Of a DNA stretch of 64,000 nt, positions 57,080-64,000 are shown piece after piece; position 1 is the stretch's first letter; every line of letters begins with the position of its first letter. This DNA is from Pseudomonadota bacterium (GTDB lineage Bacteria; Pseudomonadota; Gammaproteobacteria; Competibacterales; Competibacteraceae), in the NCBI GenBank assembly GCA_022709365.1, contig JAKLIY010000012.1:1-64000 (forward strand), written 5' to 3'. Made by a program: the position numbers and the translations under genes. The notes beneath the pieces were generated by a model. The model ran no database searches. It was not told the DNA's origin and worked only from the letters and a program-made list of their open reading frames with translations.

Positions 57080-58873
57080 TTACGCCGGCAGCCGAAACAC
57101 GCGCACAGCTTTCAACAAGCCTTTGGCGTATTCCACCAGATTGGTGGTCTGAACCGTCTGCTCCTGTAACTGCTGACGAGTCTGGTGGGTGCTTTCCTGA
57201 ATCTGCTGGGCGCGATCGAGCAACTCGCTGCTAACATGTGCCTGTTCCTGCGAACGTGAGGCGATCTGTTGCACGGCGGTTCCTAATTCGGTGGTGGTTT
57301 CCTGCGTCAACTTCATCTGAGCGCCGGCCTGCTCCGCTAGCCGGCTACTATCGACGACCTGGCTGATAGCGGCGTTCATGGCGTTCACTGTATCTGCGGT
57401 CTCGATCTGGATATTGCTGACCAAGGCGGCGATTTGCGAAGTCGCCTCGCGGGCATTTTCCGCCAGCCGCTGTACTTCATCAGCCACTACTGCGAAACCG
57501 CGTCCGGCCTCGCCGGCCGACGCCGCGTGCATACTGGCGTTCAGCGCCAGGATATGGGTGCGCTCAGCGATGGTGTTGATCAAGTTGACCACACCGCTGA
57601 TTTCCTGGGAACGCTCGCCCAGACGCTTGATGCGCTTTTCCGTCTCGCGGATGGTGTCGCGGGTGCTATTGATGCCGTTGACCGTGTTGGTCACTGTCTG
57701 TAACGCGGCCTGAGTGGTCTTGATCGTGGTTTCGGCGGCGGCGTTGCAGGTCTGCGCCAGATCGGCGATCTGTTTCATGGCGTCCGCGGCGGAGGCTAGA
57801 TCGTTGGCCGTTTGTTCCACCACCTGGCGCTCATGGTCGGCCACCGCAATCACCGTGTCGGACTGTGTTTTCACTTTGTCAGAGGCAATCGCTACATCCT
57901 CCGAGATGCGGATTACACCCTGCAATACGCTGGCCGTTTCACCGGTCAACAGATTCAGTGCGTCGGCTACTGGACCGGTCATGTCTTCGGTCACTGGCAC
58001 TTTGATAGTCAGGTCCCTCTGGCTCAATTGAGACACAGCTTGCAGCAAATTGATGATGGAGTCATTGAGCTGTTCGTTTTCGCGCTCGGTCTCCACTAAT
58101 GCGTTCACACGCTCGTTGAGCATCTGGTCGAACGACTGCCCCAGTTCCGACAGTTCATCGCCACCCGCCAGACCGGTGCGGGACTCGTAGTTGCCTTCAC
58201 CGATTTGCTTCACGGTCGTCATGATCCGGTTGAGGGGATTCATGATGGCACGATAGGCGGCGGCGCCCAGACCGAAAGCGACCGCGATGCCGAGCAAGGC
58301 GATCACCGCGATCACCACCGTGAAGGTGTTGCTGGTGTTCTGTGCAGTTTTCAGATCCTGCGCTGAGCGTTCTTCGGTTTGTGTCGCACTCGCGAGCAGG
58401 GTTTTGAAAAAGGGATTGATCAATTCGTCGAGATCGTTGTCGACAAACAGATTCAATCGACCGCGATCCCGTGCGGCCAACAATTTTTCCACTTCGGCAA
58501 AGGCTTCGTTAACGCTATCCAGGGGAGCTTTAAACACGGCCTCCAGACGCTTCCGCTGGTCCTCGCTCAGCGAATCGAGATAAGCTCGCCAGCCCTTCTC
58601 AAAGTTTGCCTTGGCCGCTGGCAGGGCGGCGCTCCCTTGCTCCCACGTGCTGGCGCCGCGCGCTACGCTGTTGACCACGGTCAGCAAATCGGCGCGAAGA
58701 ATTTCGCCCAGCCGTCCCAGGTTGGCCTGCTCGGCCACGGATTGGTTGAGCTGGCCCACGGCACCGCCGATGCGGTTCATGCCGAAATAGGCGATCAACC
58801 CGATCACTACCAGGATCACGAGTTGCACAACCATTGTAAACGTCAACCGCGTATTGATTTTCTGACCGCCCAT
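57080..58873 (-). CDS. PilJ-like methyl-accepting chemotaxis receptor
   Basis: A 597-residue receptor. A membrane helix at 10-31, a periplasmic helical domain to about 180, a second helix at about 183-212, then HAMP (RAIMNPLNRIMTTVKQIGEGNYESRTG...DELSELGQSFDQML) and a long coiled-coil signalling domain. The hairpin tip is IAERTHILALNASMHAASAGEAGRGFAVVADEVQRLAENA; the HILALNASMHAA form is that of PilJ rather than the usual TNLLALNAAIEAARAGE. It is 69 bases before the kinase gene. No C-terminal NWETF-type tether is present. The upstream gene encodes a periplasmic binding protein that may be its ligand partner. Confidence 0.89.
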   Translation of the reverse strand: MGGQKINTRLTFTMVVQLVILVVIGLIAYFGMNRIGGAVGQLNQSVAEQANLGRLGEILRADLLTVVNSVARGASTWEQGSAALPAAKANFEKGWRAYLDSLSEDQRKRLEAVFKAPLDSVNEAFAEVEKLLAARDRGRLNLFVDNDLDELINPFFKTLLASATQTEERSAQDLKTAQNTSNTFTVVIAVIALLGIAVAFGLGAAAYRAIMNPLNRIMTTVKQIGEGNYESRTGLAGGDELSELGQSFDQMLNERVNALVETERENEQLNDSIINLLQAVSQLSQRDLTIKVPVTEDMTGPVADALNLLTGETASVLQGVIRISEDVAIASDKVKTQSDTVIAVADHERQVVEQTANDLASAADAMKQIADLAQTCNAAAETTIKTTQAALQTVTNTVNGINSTRDTIRETEKRIKRLGERSQEISGVVNLINTIAERTHILALNASMHAASAGEAGRGFAVVADEVQRLAENAREATSQIAALVSNIQIETADTVNAMNAAISQVVDSSRLAEQAGAQMKLTQETTTELGTAVQQIASRSQEQAHVSSELLDRAQQIQESTHQTRQQLQEQTVQTTNLVEYAKGLLKAVRVFRLPA

Positions 58874-59003
58874 AACCGCACTTCCCCCCTCGATGATTAA
58901 ATTCCGCCAAACTCAGCCCGCCGGCTCGTGTATCGCTGGCTCTTCGATGACGGCTTTAGTGAATGTCCGGCGTTACCCTGTCCCACCCATGTGGCTGGAA
59001 CCA

Positions 59004-60278
59004 CTACTTGAACAGCGCCGTCAGTTCCTGCGTCGTAAGTGCGGTGAACTGACCGTCGCGCAGATAGGTAGCCTGCACGAAATCGGAACCCTGGTTGTCG
59101 GTGGTGAAATCCACCTTGACACCGCCGATGTCGTAGGGCTGGCGGCGCGCGGCCTTCAGGAAATTTTCCCGGGTGAGGGGTCCGTCTATGGCCTGCATGA
59201 TCGTCACAAACAGCTTGCCGACGATATAGCTTTCGAGCGATTCATAGTTCAGATTCGCGCCCAGCGCCTTGCGCGCCTCCAATACCATCGGCAGCGACGA
59301 ATCGGGCGATGGCACGATTTGGGTAGCGATGACCTTATCGATGATGCCATGTTCCTTGAGCCTGGTCGCCAAGGGGATGCCCGCCGCTGGCGAGGGCGAA
59401 CTGAAAATCCAGGGTTCACCCTTATAGCGGGCATACCCCATAAATGTGGCCGCCGGGTCGTAAACTGCCGTGGTGGCCACCAGTCGGCAGCGATTGCCGC
59501 TAGCGGCTTCCCACTGCTTCAGCGACTGATAACCTTCGCGCGCGCTCACGGTGTCCCGCTGGTAGACGCCGACCGGCCCGATTCCGTTACGCTCCGGGTT
59601 ATCGCCTGGCATGTTCAGAATTTCGTCTACCTTGGCGACAATCTGCTCTGTGCCGGGTTGCTTGGCCAATGCCGTGCGGAACCCCTTGACGCCCCCCATT
59701 CCGTAGGCATCATTTTGGGCATAAGCGCACACCTCGGTTGGTTTGAAACCCGCCGCCAGCGCCGCGTCGACCACGGTTTCCACCTCATTAGCATAGCTGG
59801 CGCGGAAGTTCAGCACCTCACCCGGCCCGGTGAAGGCCGCGCCCGTGTAAAACCCGAACGCCGGTACTTTGTTTTCGGCCAGCACTGGCAATACCGCCCG
59901 GGTGGTCGGCGAGCCAAAGCTGTTCACCATCGCAAAAATGCCTTGTCCGATCAGTTTCTTGGCAGCTTCAACCGCCTTGGCGGGATCATAGAAATCGTTG
60001 ATTGCAACAAATTCGATGGAGCGCTTCTGCACCGTTTGTCCGGCCAAGGCTGCATCCATTCCCTGTTTCATCGCTAAACCGTAAACCTTGTAATCTCCTT
60101 CCAGAGGGATAGTGGCTCCGATACGGATGGTTTTGTCGGTAACACCGGCTTCCTCGGCCCAGCTCCAGGGTATGGCCGTACAAAAGCCCAGCAACAGCCC
60201 TAACGTCATTGCACTCCTGAGCCGTCGCCAGCCCGACGGCATACCGGTGGCGCCGCTGGAATCGCATTGTGTGCGCAT
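59004..60278 (-). CDS. periplasmic Leu/Ile/Val-type ligand-binding protein
   Basis: A 424-residue protein with a twin-Arg-poor hydrophobic signal (SAMTLGLLLGFCTAIPWSWAEE) and a type I periplasmic binding fold (Peripla_BP_6): TIRIGATIPLEGDYKVYGLAMKQGMDAAL, FAMVNSFGSPTTRAVLPVLAENKVPAFGFYTGAAF and AYAQNDAYGMGGVKGFRTAL are standard blocks. A ribosome site GAGGAGA is 8 bases upstream. No permease or ATPase genes are near; the gene lies between a PilI-like CheW and a PilJ-like receptor, so it probably presents a ligand (amino acid, amide or similar) to the receptor rather than serving a transporter. Ligand unknown. Confidence 0.88.
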   Translation of the reverse strand: MRTQCDSSGATGMPSGWRRLRSAMTLGLLLGFCTAIPWSWAEEAGVTDKTIRIGATIPLEGDYKVYGLAMKQGMDAALAGQTVQKRSIEFVAINDFYDPAKAVEAAKKLIGQGIFAMVNSFGSPTTRAVLPVLAENKVPAFGFYTGAAFTGPGEVLNFRASYANEVETVVDAALAAGFKPTEVCAYAQNDAYGMGGVKGFRTALAKQPGTEQIVAKVDEILNMPGDNPERNGIGPVGVYQRDTVSAREGYQSLKQWEAASGNRCRLVATTAVYDPAATFMGYARYKGEPWIFSSPSPAAGIPLATRLKEHGIIDKVIATQIVPSPDSSLPMVLEARKALGANLNYESLESYIVGKLFVTIMQAIDGPLTRENFLKAARRQPYDIGGVKVDFTTDNQGSDFVQATYLRDGQFTALTTQELTALFK

Positions 60279-60387
60279 GTGCGTATCTCCTCGGGGTTAT
60301 CTTGACCCATCAAATCGAAATTCGGCGACAGATTTTCAAATTTAATGGTTGAAAAAACTCACAAACTTGTCTCCGGCACCGTAATGA

Positions 60388-60936
60388 TCAAGCGGCTCCG
60401 GCCATAGATCCACCGAGCGCCCGGAAGAACCCCTGATGATCGAATTCCAGCCATACGAGATCGTCGTGTACATAGGCTTTTGTGACATGAGGTTGCAATG
60501 CGGCTGGCAATGGCGGCAACCGGGAGAGGATATGTCTGGTGAGCGCCGTCTGGGGTAGACCGTCAATCAGAACACCGACAGCCTTGTCACCCTGATCCAG
60601 AATCAGTAACCGACGTTTCTCTTGAGCGTTGTTGTCTTCGAGTGCCAAAAATCGTTTTACATCAAACACCGTCGCCAGGTTGCCGCGCAGGTTGACCAAC
60701 CCTAGCACCCAGGGCGGTGTATTGGGCAGCGGATAAACCGGCGCCTGTTCCAACACTTCGCTGACCGTATCTTGACTGACCAGCAAACCAATACCGCCGA
60801 CCCGAAAACCGTACCGGGCGCGCTGGCGTTCGGCTGGAGCAATACCGGGCGCTACCCCGGGCGGTGGTTTGAAGCGGTTAAGCGCTGCGCTGGGACTAAG
60901 CCAGTTCCGGGGGGGACTCGCAGTCTTGTCGTTCAT
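60388..60936 (-). CDS. PilI-like CheW protein
   Basis: A 182-residue CheW protein (ATG at 60936; a TTG two codons earlier is less likely). The pattern RYGFRVGGIGLLVSQDTVSEVLEQAPVYPLPNTPPWVLGLVNLRGNLATVFDVKRFLAL is diagnostic, with the NLRG core that contacts receptors. The rest (RRLLILDQGDKAVGVLIDGLPQTALTRHIL) completes the barrel. It should couple the PilJ-like receptor to the ChpA-like kinase. Only 16 bases follow the response-regulator gene; the stop is 109 bases before the binding-protein start. Confidence 0.87.
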   Translation of the reverse strand: MNDKTASPPRNWLSPSAALNRFKPPPGVAPGIAPAERQRARYGFRVGGIGLLVSQDTVSEVLEQAPVYPLPNTPPWVLGLVNLRGNLATVFDVKRFLALEDNNAQEKRRLLILDQGDKAVGVLIDGLPQTALTRHILSRLPPLPAALQPHVTKAYVHDDLVWLEFDHQGFFRALGGSMAGAA

Positions 60937-60952
60937 GGTCAAATGAACGTGT

Positions 60953-61318
60953 TTACAAAAACGCTTTCAACTGATCGATGATGGCGTCGGCCGTGTAGGG
61001 CTTGGTGACGAACGCCTTACCTCCTTGCATCTGCGCCCAGAGGCGATCCGCCTTTTGCTTCTTGCTGGTGACGAAGATAACCGGGATATCCTTGGTGGCG
61101 CTTTCATTAGCCAGCAAACGACAGGCGGCGTAACCATCCATATCCGGCATGATGATATCCATAAAGATCAAGTCGGGTTTTTCCGTCTTGGCTTTCTCGA
61201 AGGCTTCCTTGCCATCGGTTGCAGTCACCACAATGCAGCCGGTCTCGGTTACGATACTTTTGATGTTCGCCAGATCGGTGGGGGAATCATCGACCACAAG
61301 CACTTTTCGCATAGCCAT
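60953..61318 (-). CDS. single-domain response regulator (PilH-like)
   Basis: A 121-residue receiver: KVLVVDDSPTDLANIKSIV with the acidic pair Asp10-Asp11, phospho-acceptor Asp54 in LIFMDIIMPDMDGY, Thr/Ser in IFVTSKK and Lys in FVTKPYTADAI. The sequence is closest by eye to PilH, which in Pseudomonas counters PilG output. No output domain, so it acts by protein contact or as a phosphate sink. It starts 70 bases after the larger response regulator gene. Confidence 0.86.
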   Translation of the reverse strand: MAMRKVLVVDDSPTDLANIKSIVTETGCIVVTATDGKEAFEKAKTEKPDLIFMDIIMPDMDGYAACRLLANESATKDIPVIFVTSKKQKADRLWAQMQGGKAFVTKPYTADAIIDQLKAFL

Positions 61319-61388
61319 GAATGTTTCCTCTTCAACATTATGTATCCAAGCGTTGCGTGGATACTTGAAAAGTTACCTGAAAACAGGG

Positions 61389-62192
61389 TTACAAAGATTT
61401 GAGATATTTATTGACGATCTTTTGAAAATAAGTTTGCTTGACCGGTTTGGTCAGATAGGTATCACATCCTGCCAGAGCGCCCTTGATTCGGTCGAATGGC
61501 GACGATTTACTGGTCAGCATGATAACGGGCGTTTTTTTCTTGGCTTTGTCTTTCTTGATGGTCTTGCAGATCTGATAACCGTCGATGCCGGGCAACACCA
61601 CATCCAGGAAAATGAGGTCGTATTTCTTCCGATCCAACAACTCGAATGCCTGCTCGCCAGATTCGGCGGAGTCAACCTGAATGTGAAGCAATTTTAGTTC
61701 TAACTCGATCTGTTTTCTGATCGTACTGCTATCATCCACCACTAATGCTGTCAGCGTCGATTGTTCCTCGACCTCGGCAAGCGCAGATGCTTGTTCGCCA
61801 ATAACCCGCTCCGGCGCGGTACTGGGCATCTGGGCCACGACTTGATCCAGCATGCCGAGCACGCGGGTAGCGACAAAGGGCCGCTGAATGCAATAGGGGA
61901 ATTTGTCCAAGAGCTTTTCCTTGGTGACCATCACAGCCGGAACCAGTGATGAGGCGGTGCCGGGTCTGGGCGACGATGACGAACTCACATCAGCACCTTG
62001 CAAGGCTTGCCATTCCACTACAGCCTCGGAATCATCCGCGTCAACAATCAGGATTTGGCTTAGCTCCTTGACTGAAATCAATGTATAGGTGCAGGCGCGA
62101 TACAAGGAGAGCTTGAAGATATTTTTCAATACGCTTCGCTCCTGCTCAGGAATCCCAAGCATGGCAACCGCGAATACCTTCCTATCGCTCAT
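61389..62192 (-). CDS. response regulator with degenerate N-terminal half (PilG-like)
   Basis: A 267-residue protein. The C-terminal 120 residues form a normal receiver: TALVVDDSSTIRKQIELEL with Asp153-Asp154, phospho-acceptor Asp197 in LIFLDVVLPGIDGY, and PVIMLTSKSSPFDRIKGALAGCDTYLTKP. The first 125 residues have a receiver-like strand pattern (LSQILIVDADDSEAVVEW, AVMVTKEKLLDKFPYCIQRPF) but no phosphorylation site, so it may be a pseudo-receiver used for docking. It is the first gene of the locus, with a good ribosome site GGAGGGA before the ATG. In Pil-Chp systems the first regulator (PilG) promotes pilus extension. Confidence 0.82.
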   Translation of the reverse strand: MSDRKVFAVAMLGIPEQERSVLKNIFKLSLYRACTYTLISVKELSQILIVDADDSEAVVEWQALQGADVSSSSSPRPGTASSLVPAVMVTKEKLLDKFPYCIQRPFVATRVLGMLDQVVAQMPSTAPERVIGEQASALAEVEEQSTLTALVVDDSSTIRKQIELELKLLHIQVDSAESGEQAFELLDRKKYDLIFLDVVLPGIDGYQICKTIKKDKAKKKTPVIMLTSKSSPFDRIKGALAGCDTYLTKPVKQTYFQKIVNKYLKSL

Positions 62193-62660
62193 TTTGTCCC
62201 TCCACAGAGTGGCGAATTTTTATTTCAACATCTAGGATTAAAACTACCGGTTTATGATTTTTAAAAATGTAATCCGGTAAGATTCCCGAAAATTGACACG
62301 AGATTATTTAATTAAAGATCATTAGTCGGTGGTCGTTTATTGATAACGTTAATAAACTTAATTAATTTCTGACCAAAAAACCCAAAGCTGAACCGGCATT
62401 CTGTCGATTTAAGACGGATCTACAGCGTGAGCCAGACCTTTTCAGCCCAGAAATTAAATGGAAATAAACCCACAAAAATCGATTTAAAGCGAAATACAGG
62501 AAACCCCTGAAAGCAAATCAAGCGATTATCACAATTTTGTGAGTATAGACCAAAATTTCAGGGGTCAAGGGTATTCTTGACCCGAAGTGGGAAAAATTAT
62601 GGTTCTCAACCAATGGGTAAAAATACCCTGTTCGCGGCGAGGGTGCGAACCCTGCCAGAT
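62193..62660. other. AT-rich leader region of the chemosensory locus
   Basis: The 468 bases upstream of the first response regulator contain no credible gene. They are AT-rich near 62240-62400 and probably carry the promoter of the long minus-strand operon. A perfect eight-base stem GGGTCAAG (62562-62569) / CTTGACCC (62576-62583) with a six-base loop lies near the end of the fmdB remnant; no T-run follows it directly, so terminator function is uncertain. Confidence 0.5.
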
Positions 62661-62963
62661 TTAGCCGGTTGTCGCCGCTGGTGCAGCGCAGGTTCCACAA
62701 CCGCTATCGCAGACGGCTGCGAGTTTGCTGTCGCTTAGGCTGGAGCGCTGTCATTCTTGACGCTGTTTTTCTTCTGGTCACCGTGCTTGAAGTCGGTTTC
62801 GTACCAGCCGCTGTCCTTATAGACGGAAACCTGCCGGCGAAATCAGTTTTTTCAACTGTGGCTGCCCACCAGAAGGATAGTCGATTAATTCAGGATTGCT
62901 AAGTTTCTGCATCACGGCCAGGTCATGGTTGCAGGACTGGCAACGGTATTCGTAGATGGGCAT
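62661..62963 (-). pseudogene. decayed second copy of the FmdB-type gene
   Basis: The minus-strand frame from ATG at 62963 gives MPIYEYRCQSCNHDLAVMQKLSNPELID, nearly the same as the intact copy at 42094-42378. The second cysteine pair is lost (DYPSGGQPQ where the intact copy has DCPTCGQPQ). After PAGFRL one extra base shifts the frame; the next frame gives KDSGWYETDFKHGDQKK, and a third frame restores a cysteine-rich tail (VCDSGCGTCAAPA) ending at 62661. The homology continues upstream of the start for about 80 bases, so a block including the leader was duplicated. Confidence 0.85.
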
Positions 62964-63069
62964 GGCGCACCTCACAAGCTGAAAAAGTGGTTGGAAATTC
63001 CAACGTCTTTCAGTGAGGATCACCTTGATCAATTTTAAGGGCTGGGTGAATTGCCGCTACACTATCATC

Positions 63070-64000
63070 ATGTTCTCTCTGTTTCGGCTACTTTTGATCG
63101 TTTTCATCGCCCTGTGGTTGACCGGTTGCGATTCCCCCGCTGACCGGCCAGTCATCGTGGAATTTTGGGCAATGGGCCAGGAAGGCGAGCAGGTGAAGGC
63201 GCTGCTGCCGGAATTCGAGCGTCGCCATCCGGGTCTCCGGGTGCGGACACAGCAGATTCCCTGGAGCGCCGCGCATGAAAAGCTGCTGACCGCCTACGCC
63301 GGCGACGCGATGCCCGACGTGTTCCAACTAGGCAATACCTGGATTCCCGAATTCGTCGCGCTGCGCGCCATTGAACCCTTGGATGAGCGGCTGAAAGGCT
63401 GGCCCGTCGCCGCCCTTAACGACTACTTCCCCGGCATTCTCGCCACCAACCGGCTGGAGGGGCAGACCTGGGCCTTGCCCTGGTATGTCGATACCCGACT
63501 GTTCTTTTACCGTCGCGATTTACTAGCCGCAGTCGGTTTTACCGAACCGCCCGCGACCTGGGATGACTGGTTGCAGGCGATGGCCCGGCTGAAGACGCTG
63601 GATGGCGCGGAGCGTTACGCCATTCTCCTGCCGATCAATGAATGGCAGTTGCCGGTCATTCTCGCCCTGCAACACGGCGCAACGCTGTTGCGCGACCGGG
63701 ATCAATACGGCGATTTTCAGCATCCCCGCTTCCGTGAAGCGTTCATTTTTTATTTGAGCCTGTTTGAACAGGGATTGGCACCGCCGGTCGGTCATGCTCA
63801 GGTCGCCAATCTTTATCAGGAATTCGCCAACGGCTATTTCGCCACTTACGTTAGCGGGCCGTGGAATATCGGCGAATTCCGGCGGCGGTTGCCAACGGCG
63901 TTGCAGGGCCAGTGGATGACCGCACCGTTGCCGGAATTTGACAGTCATTCTGCCTCTCACCCGCCAGCAGGACAGGAGCCGAGGGTTGGCGCATCATTAG
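63070..64000 (+). CDS. lipoprotein sugar-type ABC transporter solute-binding protein (partial)
   Basis: The frame from ATG at 63070 is open to the end of the window, so the C-terminus is missing. The signal ends in the lipobox LTGC (FRLLLIVFIALWLTGCDS), so it should be an anchored lipoprotein. The body fits family 1 binding proteins (MalE/UgpB-like): VIVEFWAMGQEGEQVKALLPEFERRHPGLRVRTQQIPWSAAHEKLLTAYAGDAMPDVFQLGNTWIPEF, and later ALPWYVDTRLFFYRRDLL and GYFATYVSGPWNIGEF. Permease and ATPase genes would be expected beyond the window. It is divergent from the fmdB remnant; the leader is the duplicated block upstream of that gene. Confidence 0.88.
   Translation, partial: MFSLFRLLLIVFIALWLTGCDSPADRPVIVEFWAMGQEGEQVKALLPEFERRHPGLRVRTQQIPWSAAHEKLLTAYAGDAMPDVFQLGNTWIPEFVALRAIEPLDERLKGWPVAALNDYFPGILATNRLEGQTWALPWYVDTRLFFYRRDLLAAVGFTEPPATWDDWLQAMARLKTLDGAERYAILLPINEWQLPVILALQHGATLLRDRDQYGDFQHPRFREAFIFYLSLFEQGLAPPVGHAQVANLYQEFANGYFATYVSGPWNIGEFRRRLPTALQGQWMTAPLPEFDSHSASHPPAGQEPRVGASL

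Noticed and set aside
59004-60278. Binding protein of an amino-acid ABC transporter operon
   Set aside because: No permease or ATPase genes lie in either direction; all neighbours are chemosensory genes.
62518-62700. 60-codon minus-strand frame downstream of the fmdB remnant
   Set aside because: It contains the end of the fmdB-like tail in the wrong frame and nothing else recognisable.

Overview
The window looks like chromosomal DNA of a high-GC gammaproteobacterium. The evidence is the type IV minor pilin operon, the lptD-surA-ksgA block next to amgK-murU, the two-subunit glyQ-glyS glycyl-tRNA synthetase followed by gmhB and a plsC-like gene, and an aspS-nudB pair. Glycyl-tRNA synthetase, gmhB and plsC-like genes lie close to oriC in Pseudomonas, and five parS-like sites (GTTTCACGTGAAAC type) lie between 15.2 and 23.1 kb, so this part is probably origin-proximal. 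The many IS remnants and dispersed palindromic repeats recall Competibacter-like wastewater lineages, but that placement is a guess.

Layout. 0-2.7 kb is a scrap-yard: a transposase scrap, a small zincin gene with a partner ORF, a mazE antitoxin beside a truncated mazF (with a perfect palindrome upstream), a possible panC tail, an IS982-type element with an in-frame stop, and REP-like repeats. 2.8-10.1 kb is a complete minor pilin/adhesin operon (fimT, pilV, pilW, pilX, pilY1, pilE) ended by a terminator. 10.1-12.2 kb is a second decayed region: a frameshifted IS4-type transposase, a MITE-like unit and hairpin repeats. 12.2-28.7 kb is housekeeping: glyQS, gmhB, an acyltransferase, murU/amgK on the other strand, lptD, surA, ksgA, tal, apaG, a methyltransferase, lon and a pentapeptide-repeat protein. 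28.7-33.1 kb (minus) holds surface-glycan genes, with two AT-rich membrane genes. 33.4-34.2 kb is a SHOCT protein. 34.3-42.4 kb (minus) is a tight run: fmdB, aspS, nudB, mprF, acvB, apaH, folA. 42.5-47.4 kb is a Type ISP-like restriction-modification protein with a downstream AAA/PD-(D/E)XK gene. 47.6-62.2 kb (minus) is a long signalling locus. 62.7-63.0 kb is a decayed second fmdB, and the window ends inside a lipoprotein solute-binding gene.

How the genes work together. The pilin operon supplies the minor pilins and the PilY1 tip adhesin of a type IV pilus. The signalling locus at 52-62 kb has the parts of a Pil-Chp system (two response regulators, PilI-like CheW, PilJ-like receptor, ChpA-like CheA, two more CheW-like proteins). 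It also encodes an amino-acid-type periplasmic binding protein in the middle and a PAS/GAF/GGDEF/EAL c-di-GMP protein at its end. My inference is a chemosensory array that reads a periplasmic ligand and acts on pili and c-di-GMP. The mprF-acvB pair is predicted to add and remove aminoacyl groups on phosphatidylglycerol, and it sits directly behind aspS and nudB.

All calls come from reading the sequence and supplied translations; no database search was run. Start codons were moved where a conserved N-terminus or an overlap with the upstream gene argued for it.
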